Positions 51,357-63,215 are shown, numbered from the stretch's first letter. The stretch is 64,000 bases of DNA from Microcyclospora pomicola (GCA_002786065.1 NHNY01000005.1:62001-126000), one strand, 5' to 3'. Notes: generated by a model from the letters alone, not told the origin. Numbers and translations are program-made.

Positions 51357-53672
51357 ATGGCAGCAATAATTGATCACTCGCCCCAACATCCCTCACCTTC
51401 GGCGCCGGTTCCCACTGCATCTAATGTCATACTCATCGATAATTATGACTCTTTCACATGGAATGTCTATCAATATCTCGTTCTCGAAGGCGCTAAGGTG
51501 ACAGTGTACCGTAACGATGAGATCACACTCGATCAACTCATCGACAAGAAGCCGACTCAGTTGGTGATCAGTCCAGGACCAGGACATCCCCTCTCGGACT
51601 CTGGGATAAGCCGCGACGCTATCAAGCATTTCGGTGGCAAAGTCCCCGTGTTGGGAGTATGTATGGGAGAGCAATGCATCTTCTCCGTCTTCGGTGGAAA
51701 GGTCGAGCAGACTGGTGAGATCCTCCACGGGAAAACAAGCCCGTTAAGACACGATGGTAAAGGTGTCTACGCCGGCCTTGCACAAGATCTGCCGGTCACA
51801 CGGTACCACTCGCTCGCCGGGACACACCCCACACTACCCGAATGCCTGGAAGTCTCGTCTTGGATTGCTCTTGGAGAGGATGGTGGGAAGGGTGTAATCA
51901 TGGGCGTGAGGCATAGAGAACTCCTGGTCGAAGGCGTGCAGTTTCACCCCGAGAGCATTCTCACCGCCGACGGGAGGTTGATGCTGAAGAACTTTTTGCG
52001 TATGCAAGGCGGCACTTGGGCTGAGAATGAAGCCTTGCAGAACAATGTGCAAGCCAGTGCCAAAGCTCCGAATGCTGGCGCTCAGGCAATTGGAGACAAG
52101 AAGACTTCCATTCTCGACAAAATCTATGCGCATCGGAAGCTCGCCGTCGCTGCTCAGAAACAAATCCCCTCTCAACGCCCGGAAGACTTACAGGATGCAT
52201 ACAATCTCAACCTCGCGCCACCTCTAATCTCGTTTGTTGACCGCGTCAAACAATCACCGTTCAAGTTATCGTTGCTTGCTGAGGTGAAGCGAGCTTCTCC
52301 TTCGAAAGGCATAATTTCTCTGTCAGCCTGTGCTCCTGCTCAAGCAAGGACCTATGCACTTGCAGGCGCGAGCGTTATTTCTGTGCTTACCGAACCTGAA
52401 TGGTTCAAGGGTAGCATTGAAGATCTCCGTCTTGTTCGTCAAGCACTGGCTGGAATGCCAAATCGTCCTGCGGTACTCAGAAAAGAGTTCATTTTTGAAG
52501 AGTATCAGATTCTCGAAGCCCGCTTAGCTGGTGCTGATACAGTACTTCTTATTGTGAAAATGCTCAGTACTGAGACGCTCACTCGTCTGTACAAGTACTC
52601 GCAATCTCTGGGCATGGAACCACTGGTGGAAGTCAACACCGTCGAAGAAATGGAAATCGCGGTTCAGCTGGGGTCCAAAGTTATTGGCGTAAACAACCGC
52701 AACTTGACGAGTTTCGAGGTAGATATGGAGACGACAACAAGACTCATGGAGAAGGTCCCAGAGGGCACCACGCTGTGTGCCTTGAGTGGTATATCTGGGC
52801 CGCAGGACGTGAGAACATATCAAGAGAACGGCGTAGGGGCAGTACTAGTAGGAGAAGCTCTCATGCGAGCCAAAGACACTGCCGCTTTCATCACGGAGCT
52901 GCTTGGTGGTTCCCAGAGCGCCATGAAAACAGTGCAGCAATCCGAGCTTCTTGTCAAGATTTGTGGGACACGAAGCGCAGAAGCCGCACGTGCAGCCATC
53001 GATGCTGGCGCAGACCTTATCGGAATGATTCTGGTAGAGGGTAGGAAACGTTGTGTTGACACAGAAACTGCTCTTGCGATATCAAAAGTCGTGCACGGGA
53101 CTGTGAAGTTGCAACCTTCATCAGAGATCACTGAAACCAGGGAAGGCCCTGCGAAAGCCCTGAACTATTTCGAGCATGCCAATACGCATCACGTACAGCA
53201 CTCTCAACGTGCACTTTTGGTCGGCGTTTTCCAAAATCAGCCGCTGGAATACGTGCTCAAACAGCAGAAGTTGTTGAAATTAGACATCATCCAACTCCAT
53301 GGTTCGGAGCCACTTGAGTGGGCAACACTCATTCCTGTCCCCGTCCTCCGAGCCTTCAAACCTGGAGATGCTGAAATCGGCACTCGAGGCTTTCACTCAC
53401 TACCACTCCTGGACTCCGGCGCTGGTGGAACTGGCGAGCAACTGGCCACTGGAAACGTCAAGGCATCGTTGCGAAACGACGCCGGTCTTCGAGTGCTACT
53501 CGCGGGCGGCCTGGATGCTGAGAATGTCACGAAAATGATGGAAAGCCTCGAGGATGTGAAGCATCAAATCGTCGGAGTGGATGTCAGCAGTGGCGTCGAA
53601 ACCGATGGAGCACAGGACACAGACAAGATCGTTAGCTTCATTCGTGCTGCCAAAAGCTTTGGACTGCAATGA
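51357..53672 (+). CDS. trpC: Trifunctional tryptophan biosynthesis enzyme (glutamine amidotransferase, IGPS, PRAI)
   Basis: One polypeptide with three activities, as usual in filamentous ascomycetes: the amidotransferase subunit of anthranilate synthase, indole-3-glycerol-phosphate synthase and phosphoribosylanthranilate isomerase. It is one exon of 771 residues from 51357. The amidotransferase domain (about 20-230) begins [20 protein letters not shown], has the nucleophile in [16 protein letters not shown] near 101 and the catalytic HPESILT near 197. IGPS spans about 250-515, with [16 protein letters not shown] near 309 and [24 protein letters not shown] starts near 530 with [20 protein letters not shown] and ends with [14 protein letters not shown] near 715. 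An in-frame ATG at 51309 adds 16 residues. All key residues are present. Confidence 0.97.
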   Translation: MAAIIDHSPQHPSPSAPVPTASNVILIDNYDSFTWNVYQYLVLEGAKVTVYRNDEITLDQLIDKKPTQLVISPGPGHPLSDSGISRDAIKHFGGKVPVLGVCMGEQCIFSVFGGKVEQTGEILHGKTSPLRHDGKGVYAGLAQDLPVTRYHSLAGTHPTLPECLEVSSWIALGEDGGKGVIMGVRHRELLVEGVQFHPESILTADGRLMLKNFLRMQGGTWAENEALQNNVQASAKAPNAGAQAIGDKKTSILDKIYAHRKLAVAAQKQIPSQRPEDLQDAYNLNLAPPLISFVDRVKQSPFKLSLLAEVKRASPSKGIISLSACAPAQARTYALAGASVISVLTEPEWFKGSIEDLRLVRQALAGMPNRPAVLRKEFIFEEYQILEARLAGADTVLLIVKMLSTETLTRLYKYSQSLGMEPLVEVNTVEEMEIAVQLGSKVIGVNNRNLTSFEVDMETTTRLMEKVPEGTTLCALSGISGPQDVRTYQENGVGAVLVGEALMRAKDTAAFITELLGGSQSAMKTVQQSELLVKICGTRSAEAARAAIDAGADLIGMILVEGRKRCVDTETALAISKVVHGTVKLQPSSEITETREGPAKALNYFEHANTHHVQHSQRALLVGVFQNQPLEYVLKQQKLLKLDIIQLHGSEPLEWATLIPVPVLRAFKPGDAEIGTRGFHSLPLLDSGAGGTGEQLATGNVKASLRNDAGLRVLLAGGLDAENVTKMMESLEDVKHQIVGVDVSSGVETDGAQDTDKIVSFIRAAKSFGLQ

Positions 53673-54248
53673 TGAGTGGACGAATGGAGGTAGCAAGACT
53701 TGATGAAAGTCCAAGACTTAGTGAGCTTTAATCGTGGTTTCACATGCTTCACATCGCTTTCACTTCCTTACGTGGCAACGATGTCGATTCGTCGATCCAT
53801 CTAACACTCAATGGCCCCGATCGAGTCACAGTAGCATTCAGCTACAGGTCGACACATGTATCCTTAGTGCTCAGCATGCTCGGCTCACATACAAGGCGGT
53901 CGTGGACAATCATCTACTGGCAGTACTTGACCACAAAAAACGTGGCTGACGCTCGCATCTTCAGTCCTCGTTGACCTATAGTCTTCATTAAGAACAGATA
54001 CCAAGAGCAGTGAAGTACGCATGACGAATGCCACGATATCACATGCCAATCGAATCGTAGATCCTAACCTCATCCATAACTCAGTGGGATAAAAGTTCAC
54101 TCGTCTGATTGATCTTTCCATCTTGGCCCTCAACACCTCCCACCACTCACGTAAACGTAGGCCTAGTCGCCTTAGTTCATCTTGCCATCACAAAGCGCTT
54201 CGGAAGCTCGAGCAGACCAATCCAAGGCCCTCCACATCCATTGCCAAG
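53673..54248. other. Intergenic region, trpC 3' flank and BRCT-WGR upstream
   Basis: About 575 bases. No gene or RNA seen. The BRCT-WGR reading frame is open upstream of its chosen start back to 54123, so that stretch could be coding. Confidence 0.5.
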
Positions 54249-56420
54249 ATGCCTCTCGCAACCTTGCGTAATTCCCACATCACCATCATCTACCCGAACG
54301 AGTACTTTGTCGAGAAAGCATGGACTCACTCACAAATCGAAAGCTGGGTGAAGACCAACCAGGGCACTGTCTCCAAACGCCTTACTGATCACACAACACA
54401 CGTGGTGCTCTCCGCCAAGGTTTGGCGGGAGCAAGGAGATATCGTGCAAGAAGTTTATGCAAGGAACGAAAAGAATCCCAAACCTGCGAAGCACATCAAG
54501 ATTGTGAGCGCGAGTTGGCTGCGCGATGTGCTTATGGAATCGAAAAAAGTAAAGGAGAGTTCGTACCTCTGGAGTAAAATCGAGCCAGTGGCCATGAAGG
54601 ACAAGAGCAAGCAGAATGTGGGTACAGGAAAGAATACGAAGGGAGTGCAGGGCCCGTCTGCCATGACCGATCTTCTTGCCGAGAGCACTGAAGACTTCCT
54701 TGACCCTAAAGAGCACAGGAAGATTGAACGCCAGGTCCGAGAGCAAGAAAGATTGAAAAATGAAGCTCAAGAAGAGAAGGAGAACGAACTCAGGAAGAAG
54801 AAGGAAGACGTCAAGAAGATCCTTGATGCGGAGAAGAAGAAGGCGAGGAGTGCAGGATTCTCTGGTGAGTGCAGCAGCTTGATGCACACTTCGACTTCGC
54901 TAACATATCCGTCGCAAATAGATCAGTGGCATGTCTACGTTGACTCGACTGGTTTCTCGTACAGCATCAAACTGACAAAGGTGGACGTCGCCAACAACAA
55001 GAATGGCGTGCGCGAGATCACTGTGAGTAGCAGTTCCTCTTTGGGCAGCGCTGCCGTGTACGGCTTGTCATGGTAGTTTATGCTGATGATCTAGCTTGAT
55101 ATCCAGATCTACGAGTCAAACGCGCAGCCGCACACCTACGCCACGAATCTGAGTAGCAGCGGGGCTCTCACCACCATTGATAACAAACTCCTCGTTGCGG
55201 TAGGCTCGAACTTCCAGACTGCAATGCGTGCCTTCAAGGACAGCTTCGCCGAACAGACAGGCGGACTCAGCTGGGATACACGCTTCACTGACGCAGTCGA
55301 ACGTTACCGCCAGGAGAGGCTAGACAAGGCACAGCGTCGTGTAAAGAATGCGAAGCATGGAGCACGAGGCAGCGACGACACGAACCCAGGTATACTGCAC
55401 TTCAGGTACGATCCGCCGCGTTATGGTCCAAGAGGCGTGTTGAATGCCTCGGAGAAGAAAAAATTCCCCGAGATTGGTCCGCGCGACCGTGGATTCGAAG
55501 CTGGTAGCAAGGGTGAAACGAGAGGTGACATCGAGCTGTGGATAAGTGGAGGCAATCCGCCAGCGACAGAAATGCAGTCGCCAGCGCAAGGCAGCCCGTT
55601 GGGAGCAGTCCCCGCTGTGGAAGAAGAGCAGATGGTGGTCGTGAAGCCCAAGATGCCATCGCCAGTCCCAGCCATTCCCGAAAAGCAGATCACTTCTCAT
55701 GAGATCATGGAGCAGGCGATGGCGGAAGATCGTGCAGCACAGAAAGCTAAGGAGGATGCCGAGTACGATCTTGCTTTCGGTCGCCGCAGTCCAAGCTATG
55801 GAAGCGCACAAGGTCTTGTTTATAACAACGGTCAAGAGGGAGAGTTCTCCTACAACAGCTCAGCGTTCATAGGCGTCGGGGAGAACAACAGCACCAGTTT
55901 TGAGGATTTGATGGATGATATGGTCGGAGAAGTGGTCGGAGGAGTGAGTGATCATCACAAAAACGAGGGTGGATCGACCCAGCTCGGCGGCGATCCACGT
56001 GGGCCGATCAGTGAGCAACACACAGCGTTCGAAGGACATTTTATGGCCGGCACTCGAGATACGCAGCGCTTCGGTCAAGTCGCTGCCATGCGAGGCCACT
56101 CGACCCCCGACCTCGGATTTGCGCAAGCTGAACAGGACGCCTTTGACGGTATTCAGAACCATGTGAACAGCAGCGAGCCTTCTGACCGGACAGCACTGCT
56201 ATCCGGCGAAGGATTCGCTGAAGAAGATGTGCCCAGGATTGGAATGCAAGCCAGGACTGCGACAGTCCCAAGCAAAGACTCCTTGGCCTATAACCTCGGG
56301 TCCTCAATGCTGGGCAAGCGCAAAGCTATCGACGATGACGACGCAGCAGATGTACTCCGAAGCAAGCTCAGTCCAGATCGTAGTCCAGACGAAGTGCAGT
56401 TTGACGATTCGCGCGCCTGA
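54249..56420 (+). CDS. BRCT-WGR protein without a PARP catalytic domain (3 exons)
   Basis: Exons 54249-54864, 54922-55022 and 55095-56420, product 680 residues. Order of parts: an N-terminal BRCT domain (about 5-95) with NSHITIIYPNEYFVEKAWTH, TTHVVLSAKVWREQ and HIKIVSASWLRDVLMES; a charged coiled coil (about 150-205); then a WGR-like module (about 207-305) with WHVYVDSTGFSYSIKLTKVD, LDIQIYESNAQPHTYATNL and FKDSFAEQTGGLSWDTR; then a disordered tail with a basic KRK near the end. The signature Trp-Gly-Arg triplet itself is not present where expected (TNLSSSG instead). BRCT-WGR is the N-terminal plan of fungal poly(ADP-ribose) polymerase, but no PARP catalytic residues follow. The third-exon acceptor could lie 12 bases further on, removing LDIQ. 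An in-frame ATG at 54123 adds 42 basic residues. Confidence 0.75.
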
Positions 56421-56728
56421 GGGTGCGAACTGACTGCCACGCGAAGCGTTTCAAATTCTTCGTGGAAACATAAGAAGCAGAGTTTGCGGTTGTCGATGGA
56501 CGAGGCCTGGGAGTTAGTAGAGGTCCTATCAGGGTCAACGAAGGCGATGCAGTCTGGAATAGTCGAACTTAGCCATACTCCAGCAGCATCGGCCAAAGTG
56601 TCATCTGTCATCTCAACTTTGTGGTATGTACCGGTAGCAGAAATATACAAGCATTTCAAGAACGAAGTTTGAGCCTTCTTATGGTCATAGTACAGGTATA
56701 AAATCCATGATTCGAGGACTTCTTCCGT
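56421..56728. other. Convergent intergenic region, BRCT-WGR/NDUFB7
   Basis: About 308 bases between the two stop codons; no other feature seen. Confidence 0.6.
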
Positions 56729-57206
56729 TCAATTACTTCTTGCACCACCCTTAGCGTCCCGGATCTCGTCCATCTTCTTCACCCGCAGCTTGAACTCCTC
56801 ATATTGGCACTTCTCGTACGAATGTCTCTCGTCCTACAACATTGTGCTCGTTAGTGAGAGTCCTGCTATGCGACTCCATTGTCATGCGCCAAAATGGTGC
56901 GCCGTTTCTTCATGCGGGACTACGTCGGACAGGACATACAGTGCATTTCCAAGGCATGTAATAAGTGTCGTGTCGGCATCGGTTCAGCGGTATGAGGAGA
57001 TGGGCGCAAGAGTCGCGGTATGGTAGAGGAAGGCGAGCAGCAGACATTTCTTCACGAGTGGCTTCTGGTGAGGCACGTATTAGCTCGGTTTCCATTGCTT
57101 TGGAGATAGCCGACAGAAGGCTTTGGGGGGAATACTGGCACTCACGAGTGCTAGGTCCACCCTCGCCGAGCCCGACGGCGGCTTTGATGCTTTCTGTTAC
57201 AGTCAT
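56729..57206 (-). CDS. NDUFB7: NADH:ubiquinone oxidoreductase subunit B18 / NDUFB7 (3 exons)
   Basis: Accessory subunit of mitochondrial respiratory complex I on the intermembrane-space side. Exons 57206-57146, 57064-56940 and 56833-56729; introns of 81 and 106 bases start GTGAGT and GTATGT and end in CCAG and TTGTAG. The product is 96 residues. It contains the twin CX9C motif: C40-x9-C50 (SCAHLLIPLNRC) and C61-x9-C71 (CTDERHSYEKC), which form two disulfides through Mia40. The end, YEKCQYEEFKLRVKKMDEIR followed by DAKGGARSN, is almost identical in wording to the animal and fungal B18 C-terminus that I know. No single exon is long enough to stand out as an open frame, so the gene is easy to miss. 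It is divergent from MBP1 across about 345 bases. Confidence 0.95.
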
Positions 57207-57550
57207 GGTCGAAGTGGTCGCGTGCGATTGCTCGAACAGCAAGCAAATCCCAATGCTGGGCTGCATGAGGTACAGGTGAGGTGTAGGAGCTCCCTCATCG
57301 CTAATCACGTGATCAGTCTCGCGCTAGACCGAGCCAGGTCTAGCAGCTCATTGTCGCCAATTAACCACGCAGCGACAATAGGAAGACGCGACAAACACGC
57401 GCCTCTGCTCCACGACCCGCATGCAAGCAATCTACATTCCTGGTACCCCACCAAGGTTCGTGAGGAACTGAGAACATCACTCGACAGCTCTATCCTAGCT
57501 GCACATTATACGATTGAACGATTACACCTTTATCATCGCCGGCCGATGAA
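57207..57550. promoter_or_regulatory. Divergent promoter, NDUFB7 and MBP1
   Basis: A 344-base region between two divergent starts. Its main feature is the ATCACGTGAT palindrome at 57304-57313. The part nearest MBP1 is A/T- and C-rich (around 57490-57550), typical of a leader. Confidence 0.55.
57304..57313. promoter_or_regulatory. ATCACGTGAT palindrome (bHLH/CDEI-like site)
   Basis: A perfect 10-base inverted repeat around CACGTG, fitting the RTCACRTG consensus of Cbf1/Cpf1-type factors. It is 98 bases upstream of the NDUFB7 start and about 238 upstream of MBP1. Yeast Cbf1 binds respiratory and methionine genes, so the place is plausible. Confidence 0.5.
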
Positions 57551-59818
57551 ATGTCGCGCACCAACAACACCAGCCTGGTCTACTCGGCGACATATAGCAA
57601 TGTCCCAGTATACGAGTTTAACATCGACGGCAACCATGTCATGCGCAGACGCCATGATGACTGGATCAATGCGACACATATCCTAAAGGTGGCCGACTAC
57701 GACAAGCCCGCTCGTACGAGGATCCTCGAGCGGGAAGTGCAGAAGGGTGTGCATGAGAAGGTACAGGGTGGATATGGAAAATATCAAGGTATGTCTTGGT
57801 ATCAGATGGCTTGGAGCATGGACACTGCAGAAAAAAAGGCGTGTACGGACGATCAGGAGGTGCACGAAAAGCTCAAGGAGTGCAGTGGCCTGTTGAGAGC
57901 GGCATATCGAAACAGATGCAGAGGGCCAAGCAAACAGCCAATTCAGTACTAACACGACGTTTCAGGAACATGGATCCCACTCGAAGATGGCAAAGCGTTG
58001 GCAGCTAAAAATGGTGTGCTCGAGAAATTGTTGCCCATATTCGACTACGAACAGGGCGAGAAGAGTCCTCCACTAGCACCCAAGCATCAGACCCAACAGC
58101 GACCCAAGGCTGCCAAACCAACCCAGCGAAAGCAAGTCCCTGGTAAGTCGACCACTAACACCACATCGACGGCTAGACCAGCCGGTCTGACGACGGGGCA
58201 AGCCTACCAGCAAGACTACGATCAAATGGATATGAGCATCCAGGATCCTGGCACTCCAGCTGAGACGCTCGAGTCTGAATCGCAGTTCGATGATTACGAT
58301 GGAATGCAATACACAAACCCGCGGAAGAGGAGAAGGGTGGACGACCCCATGTCTCAGGCGGACAGAGATCATGCTATATGGGCCGAGGAGCTGTTGGACT
58401 ATTTTGTGCTTCAAGACACTCCGCACGACTACACAGCTACAGCCCCCGCTCCACCGTCAAATGCATCGCTCAATCGCTCCATCGATGATCGTGGTCACAC
58501 AGCACTGCACTGGGCTGCCGCTATGGCTGATCTTGAGGTGGTGAAAGACCTCATTCGACGTGGCGCCAACATCGATTGCCAATCGAAAAATGGCGAGACA
58601 CCTCTTATGCGAGCTGTGGTGTTCACCAACAGCTTCGATCGGCGGAACATGGAGAAGCTCGCTGGTTTGCTCGTTCGAACGGTTAACATGCAGGAATGGA
58701 GCGGATCGACGGTGTTTCACCATGTCGCCGGCATTACGCAGAGCAAGAAGAAGTATGAGTGTGCAAGATACTACCTCGACTGCATCCTCAACAAAATGGC
58801 CGAAGTTTTCTCCCCCGATCAGATCGAACGGGTCCTCAATGAACAAGATGCAAATGGTGACACCGCAGTGACCATCGCAGCCCGTAATGGTGCCAGGAAA
58901 TGTGTGCGCAGCCTCATTGGCCGGAACGCTGCTGTCGACATTCCTAACAATATTGGCGAGTCCGCAGATACTTACATCCAACAGCTCAATGTCCGCCGAC
59001 AGGAACGCAGCATCATGGCTCGCCAGCTCTCATCATCGCCTTTTCAAGCAGATAGCCACCATGCCGGTTCTACTTTTGGTGGTGGGGCTGTGCAGCCGCC
59101 CAGCATACCTTTCAATCCGCTTATCCCCCACTCTTCACTTCTAGCGAGCGGTGCAGCCACTCCCGAAGGCACTTTCTCGGGTGTCTATAAGTCGGATTCT
59201 GCTTTAGCCTTGAGTACTCAGGTTCTCCCGCTCTTCACTTCCAAGAACAACGTGCTCGCCTCAGCATATGAATCTGAGATTGCGGAGAAGGATGCTGAAG
59301 TGGTGGAAGCCGAACGCGTGCTTGCGATTCGAAGATCGGAGCGGGACCAACTCAGGCGCCAGCAAGAAGAGATCCGCCTCAAGGAACTAGAGCAGACGAC
59401 GGGTGGAAACCAAACAGACGAGCAGCTTTTTGCAGAACTGCTAGCACTGGAACACGAATGCGAGGATTTGACTATGGAAGAAGAAGATCTCAAACTTGCC
59501 TCTTTGCTGTCTTCCGAGATCTCCAAATTAGCCTCCCCGCCAGACGATGAGGGTCCGGCCAATGACGGTACGATGGCTGTGCTGCGTGAGCAGCTCTCTC
59601 TGGCACGTGAGCTTGCTGCCGTCATGCGTGAGCGTGAACAGCTAGGCAAAGCGATCGTCAAGAATCTTAGTGTGGCAGGAGTTTCGGAAACATCGGCCGG
59701 GTACAAGAAACTCATCGTGGGTGCTCTTGGCGTGACGGAAGACGACGTGGAGAGCATGTTGCCGGACATCGTCAATGAGCTGGAGGAAGGACAGGCGATG
59801 GAGGCTGTCGGAGCTTAA
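57551..59818 (+). CDS. MBP1: APSES/ankyrin cell-cycle transcription factor, Mbp1/Res2-like (2 exons)
   Basis: DNA-binding subunit of an MBF/DSC1-like complex that drives G1/S gene expression in the nucleus. Exon 1 is 57551-57788, exon 2 is 57966-59818; the 177-base intron (GTATGT...TTTCAG) splits the APSES domain and restores [20 protein letters not shown]. The product is 696 residues. The APSES/KilA-N DNA-binding domain is at about 18-110 ([40 protein letters not shown]). A basic patch KRRRVDD follows. Ankyrin repeats lie at about 251-400 ([40 protein letters not shown]), with a degenerate middle region, then Glu-rich coiled coil at about 480-620. The domain order and length match Mbp1 and Aspergillus/Neurospora relatives. 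A read-through of the intron would give a truncated protein. Confidence 0.95.
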
Positions 59819-60340
59819 CCTGGCTGCCCAGCCTGACGTGGGCGATACTTCGAATGTGATCAAGATAGCGCAGGTAGTGTCTGCACATCGCAACGTTACG
59901 CCGCAACATGACATCCATCTGTGGACTTGACAGTTGTTATCCTGTGAACCACATAAGGAGGCATTATAGGACTGTTCGTTAGGTATCATGCAGAGCATCC
60001 AAGGCTCCACGCCACGCTCGTGAACAGACAGTCGCACAATCCCGAGATCAAGCGGGAGGCAATTGGCAGGTCGCAAGAATACTTCCTGAAAGTGCTTACG
60101 ACTCGTAGTCTGCCTCCCAGACATCATGATTTACGAGGGGTGACAAGGAGACAACGAGGTGAAGCGCAAAGATGTGTTCTGGTGTCATTGGTACTCGTAC
60201 TATCATTATCATTATATGCCGTCCATCATTCGTGCAAACTCAAGAAAGAAAAGGAACCCGCAGCAGCAGCGGCAGAATGTATCTACAAGGGTGCCGCCGG
60301 TGAAGGGCAATGCAAGAGACGCAATGCAGGAGTGAAGATC
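59819..60340. other. Convergent intergenic region downstream of MBP1
   Basis: About 520 bases between convergent stops. A 113-codon plus-strand frame at 60020-60361 has a hydrophobic run but overlaps the next gene's end and has no other support. No RNA gene is seen. Confidence 0.5.
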
Positions 60341-61660
60341 TCAAAGGTTGTGGCTAATTGACGCTCGACCGACCACAGGCTCGGGCTCGTGCATATCTGT
60401 CGTAGGAGGCAGTGCTGGTGCAGCTTGCAGCAAACGCCGCTTCTTCCTGACGGGCTGCGAGATGCCGCTGACGTTCGGGGGCGAGTACAGCGTGTCCTGG
60501 GGCATCAGCATGCGCATGCCTACGGACGAGAGCGCGCTCGAGGGGTAGAGAGGATGCGCTGGGCTGTTGCTGTTGTTGTCTGAGGATACTAAGATAGGCA
60601 TTGCTGTGTTGCTCTGGGTGAAGTAGTACTGCGGTGCACTCGCGGCCTCGTCGGGGAACGTGGGGCCGTCTTCAATGCCTAGTCCGGTCGGAGCGAAATG
60701 CATGGTGGAGGGCGGCTGAGTGCTTGCTAGGACAGGTATGCAGTCGCCTAGCGAAAGGTCGCCGTTCGTGAATGGAGTCATTGCCTGCGGCGGTGTTGGA
60801 CCGAAGCCGAAAAAGGAAGTGCCATGCCACGACATCGATGACTGTGGGTCGCGTTGCGTCGCATACAAAGCGTCTGGCGTGCGTTGCAGGCCGGCGAGCG
60901 GGTCCGTGGGTGACAGGTGAGTCTCAAACTGCTTAGGCGTTGCCCTTGGGGTGATGTTCCTGCCCGGAGTAGAGGCACTTGTCCTCAAAGCTGGTGGAGG
61001 CATCTGACTTTGCGGGCTCGTCCATTGAGATTTCTTGGCGAGAATTGTCTTCGAGGTGCGCTTACGAGAAGGAGTGGTTGCTTGAGGTCTGCTCCAACTT
61101 TCGAGGGCTTGGGTCTGATCTTCGTTGTTGAAGGTAGCTGGAGGCACTGTGTCCTGTGGAGTATGCTGTGCCACTACCTCATGAGGTAGACCCCACTGGC
61201 TCGAGGAGAACTTCGTATCCAACTCCAATGCTGTGTTGTTTTGCGGTGCAGCTCTCCCCAAATGGTAAGCTTCCTCGGAGCGAGGGGATGGGCTTTCGTG
61301 AATATTGGACGCGGCGACTCGCCACATCAGATTCCCCATGTCTTGTGCCACAGGCTCTGATTGCTGCTGCTTGGGCCAATCTGTCGCAAAGAACATTTGG
61401 TTCGCGACGTTAGCGGAGGGAAAGCGGTGTTGATGCTGAAGTCTGTCATCGTCCGGTGATATCGGACTGTATTGCCCATGAGCGGCATGGCTCGGATTGG
61501 TGTCTCCCTGACCGCAGACCTGCTGCAGGATCTGGGAGTACCACCGGCCAACGCTTTCAGGGTCGTGATGTTGACGTGCAACCGTGAAGAGAGGGTGGTA
61601 GACATCCGGTGGGACACCCGGCGCGGACAAAGAGTAGTGCTCGCGGCAGGATGAGGCCAT
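60341..61660 (-). CDS. Uncharacterised Ser/Pro/Gln-rich protein with a C-terminal basic patch
   Basis: A single-exon 439-residue protein that I do not recognise. It is dominated by Ser, Pro, Gln and Thr, with no folded domain visible. A basic cluster RKRTSKTILAKKSQ in the middle and VRKKRRLLQAAPAL near the end look like nuclear localisation signals. Many SP/TP sites are present (TPPQAMTPF, TLYSPPNVS). A nuclear regulator or cofactor with a disordered scaffold is a guess. The frame is long and free of stops, and the coding-like composition supports a real gene. An antisense frame is open too, but only in pieces. Confidence 0.65.
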   Translation of the reverse strand: MASSCREHYSLSAPGVPPDVYHPLFTVARQHHDPESVGRWYSQILQQVCGQGDTNPSHAAHGQYSPISPDDDRLQHQHRFPSANVANQMFFATDWPKQQQSEPVAQDMGNLMWRVAASNIHESPSPRSEEAYHLGRAAPQNNTALELDTKFSSSQWGLPHEVVAQHTPQDTVPPATFNNEDQTQALESWSRPQATTPSRKRTSKTILAKKSQWTSPQSQMPPPALRTSASTPGRNITPRATPKQFETHLSPTDPLAGLQRTPDALYATQRDPQSSMSWHGTSFFGFGPTPPQAMTPFTNGDLSLGDCIPVLASTQPPSTMHFAPTGLGIEDGPTFPDEAASAPQYYFTQSNTAMPILVSSDNNSNSPAHPLYPSSALSSVGMRMLMPQDTLYSPPNVSGISQPVRKKRRLLQAAPALPPTTDMHEPEPVVGRASISHNL

Positions 61661-63215
61661 TGAAGGGGATTCAAGGAAAATGTAACGATTGATTGGAAGG
61701 ACGCGCCAAGGGAAAACGATTGACGGTATCCAACGCCAAACATAGAATCAAAGCGAGGAGAAGACGTAAGGAAGAAAATGGCCAAACCGGAAAATGACTC
61801 GAAGCAAATGTATGTGATCTGACCAACCGCGATCATGACGGAGGCAGACCAATATCTTTATACCATCATACGGCTTGCGCTGGCCAGCACAGCCGGCTTC
61901 ACTGGCATGAGACAATGACATGTCAGAGTTGTCTATTGATATGACGGGGAACAGTGCTAACGCAGAGTGTAGCGTAAGTGTAGAGTCTGTGTAGTCACTT
62001 CTGCATGAAGCTGCGTCGCTAGCAAGCTATTTCCGGACCCCAAAAGCGCAATGGCGGTGCTAATGCAAACGGGAGGCTGCTGCCAACAACCGCCAGCCCG
62101 GACGGAGGAACCTTGCAAGGTTGTTGCTCCTCTCGTTCGCATTGCTGGCACGAGCTTTGGCTTCATGGCGCGTGTTTCATCTTTGGCGTCTATGCAGAGA
62201 GCGTGCTGTTAGTTGATGTCGATCGGGTCCGTCCCTCCAGCGGACGGCTTCCTGCCGGGCAACAAGCTTTCCGATGATACCGGGACGAAGATAACATTTA
62301 AATTTGTGGTCGGGCCTGTCGATGATCACACTTTCCATCCTTGCCTGCGGAGATGGGGAGGGCGTGTAGACAGGAGCGGATTCCGTGGTGGAAGATCTGC
62401 CGTCACGGGCACAACATGTCCACAGCCAACGGAATTAGCCATGACTTGCAGTAACAAACTCGCCAGCCAGTATCACCGTATGGCTCTCACCTGCCGGCCA
62501 TGCTCCGGCTGCTCGAGTTTAGTTCTGGCGGGAGTGTGGGGGATGATGCAGTGAGCTTGAGGTCGATCCCAAATATAACCCCCGGCGGCTTTCGCAGCGC
62601 TGTGATTGGCCGAAGCTCTCACGTGCTAGCGTGGAAGGGTGTAAGAATGGATGCACATGATGGCATCAAATGCTGTGCCTCGTTTTCTGTGCCTGATTTG
62701 ACATCTCACCTTCTTGCTTTTTCCTGCTCCACAGCTTGGTATGATCGTGTGAGCAAATGCAAATTATGGCGGCTTCGGGCCCTCGCTGTGCCTTCCAACG
62801 GATGTCTGAGCGGCCGCGGGCACCAATCAAGCTTGATGGCCAGTCCGGAGTTCATTGCGAGCAGGAAAGTATTCTCTGAAGTACTGCCTTATCGCGCCCC
62901 GATGATGTCGAAGCTGTGCTGCATACACAGGCTGTGAGGCTGAAAATCAATGCAAAACGAATAGAACAGGCGGAACTCCTGGGTGGTTCAGCTGACAGGG
63001 TATCAGCGATGGAAAATCAGAAATCATATTGCCTCATTCTGGATAGGTGATGGGACAGTATTGTAAAGTCTGTGCTCCATTGGACATATATCAGCATTCG
63101 TGTGATGTGGAACCACTCCAGCCATGTCTACAACAGGCCAGTGCTGCTAGGCATCGAGCCTACGCAGCTGAGATCCTTGCACCCCACAGGCTCCTCACCA
63201 GAGGCTCCTGTAGCA

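Noticed and set aside
60020-60361. 113-codon plus-strand frame with one hydrophobic run
   Set aside because: It overlaps the end of the convergent gene and has no further support.
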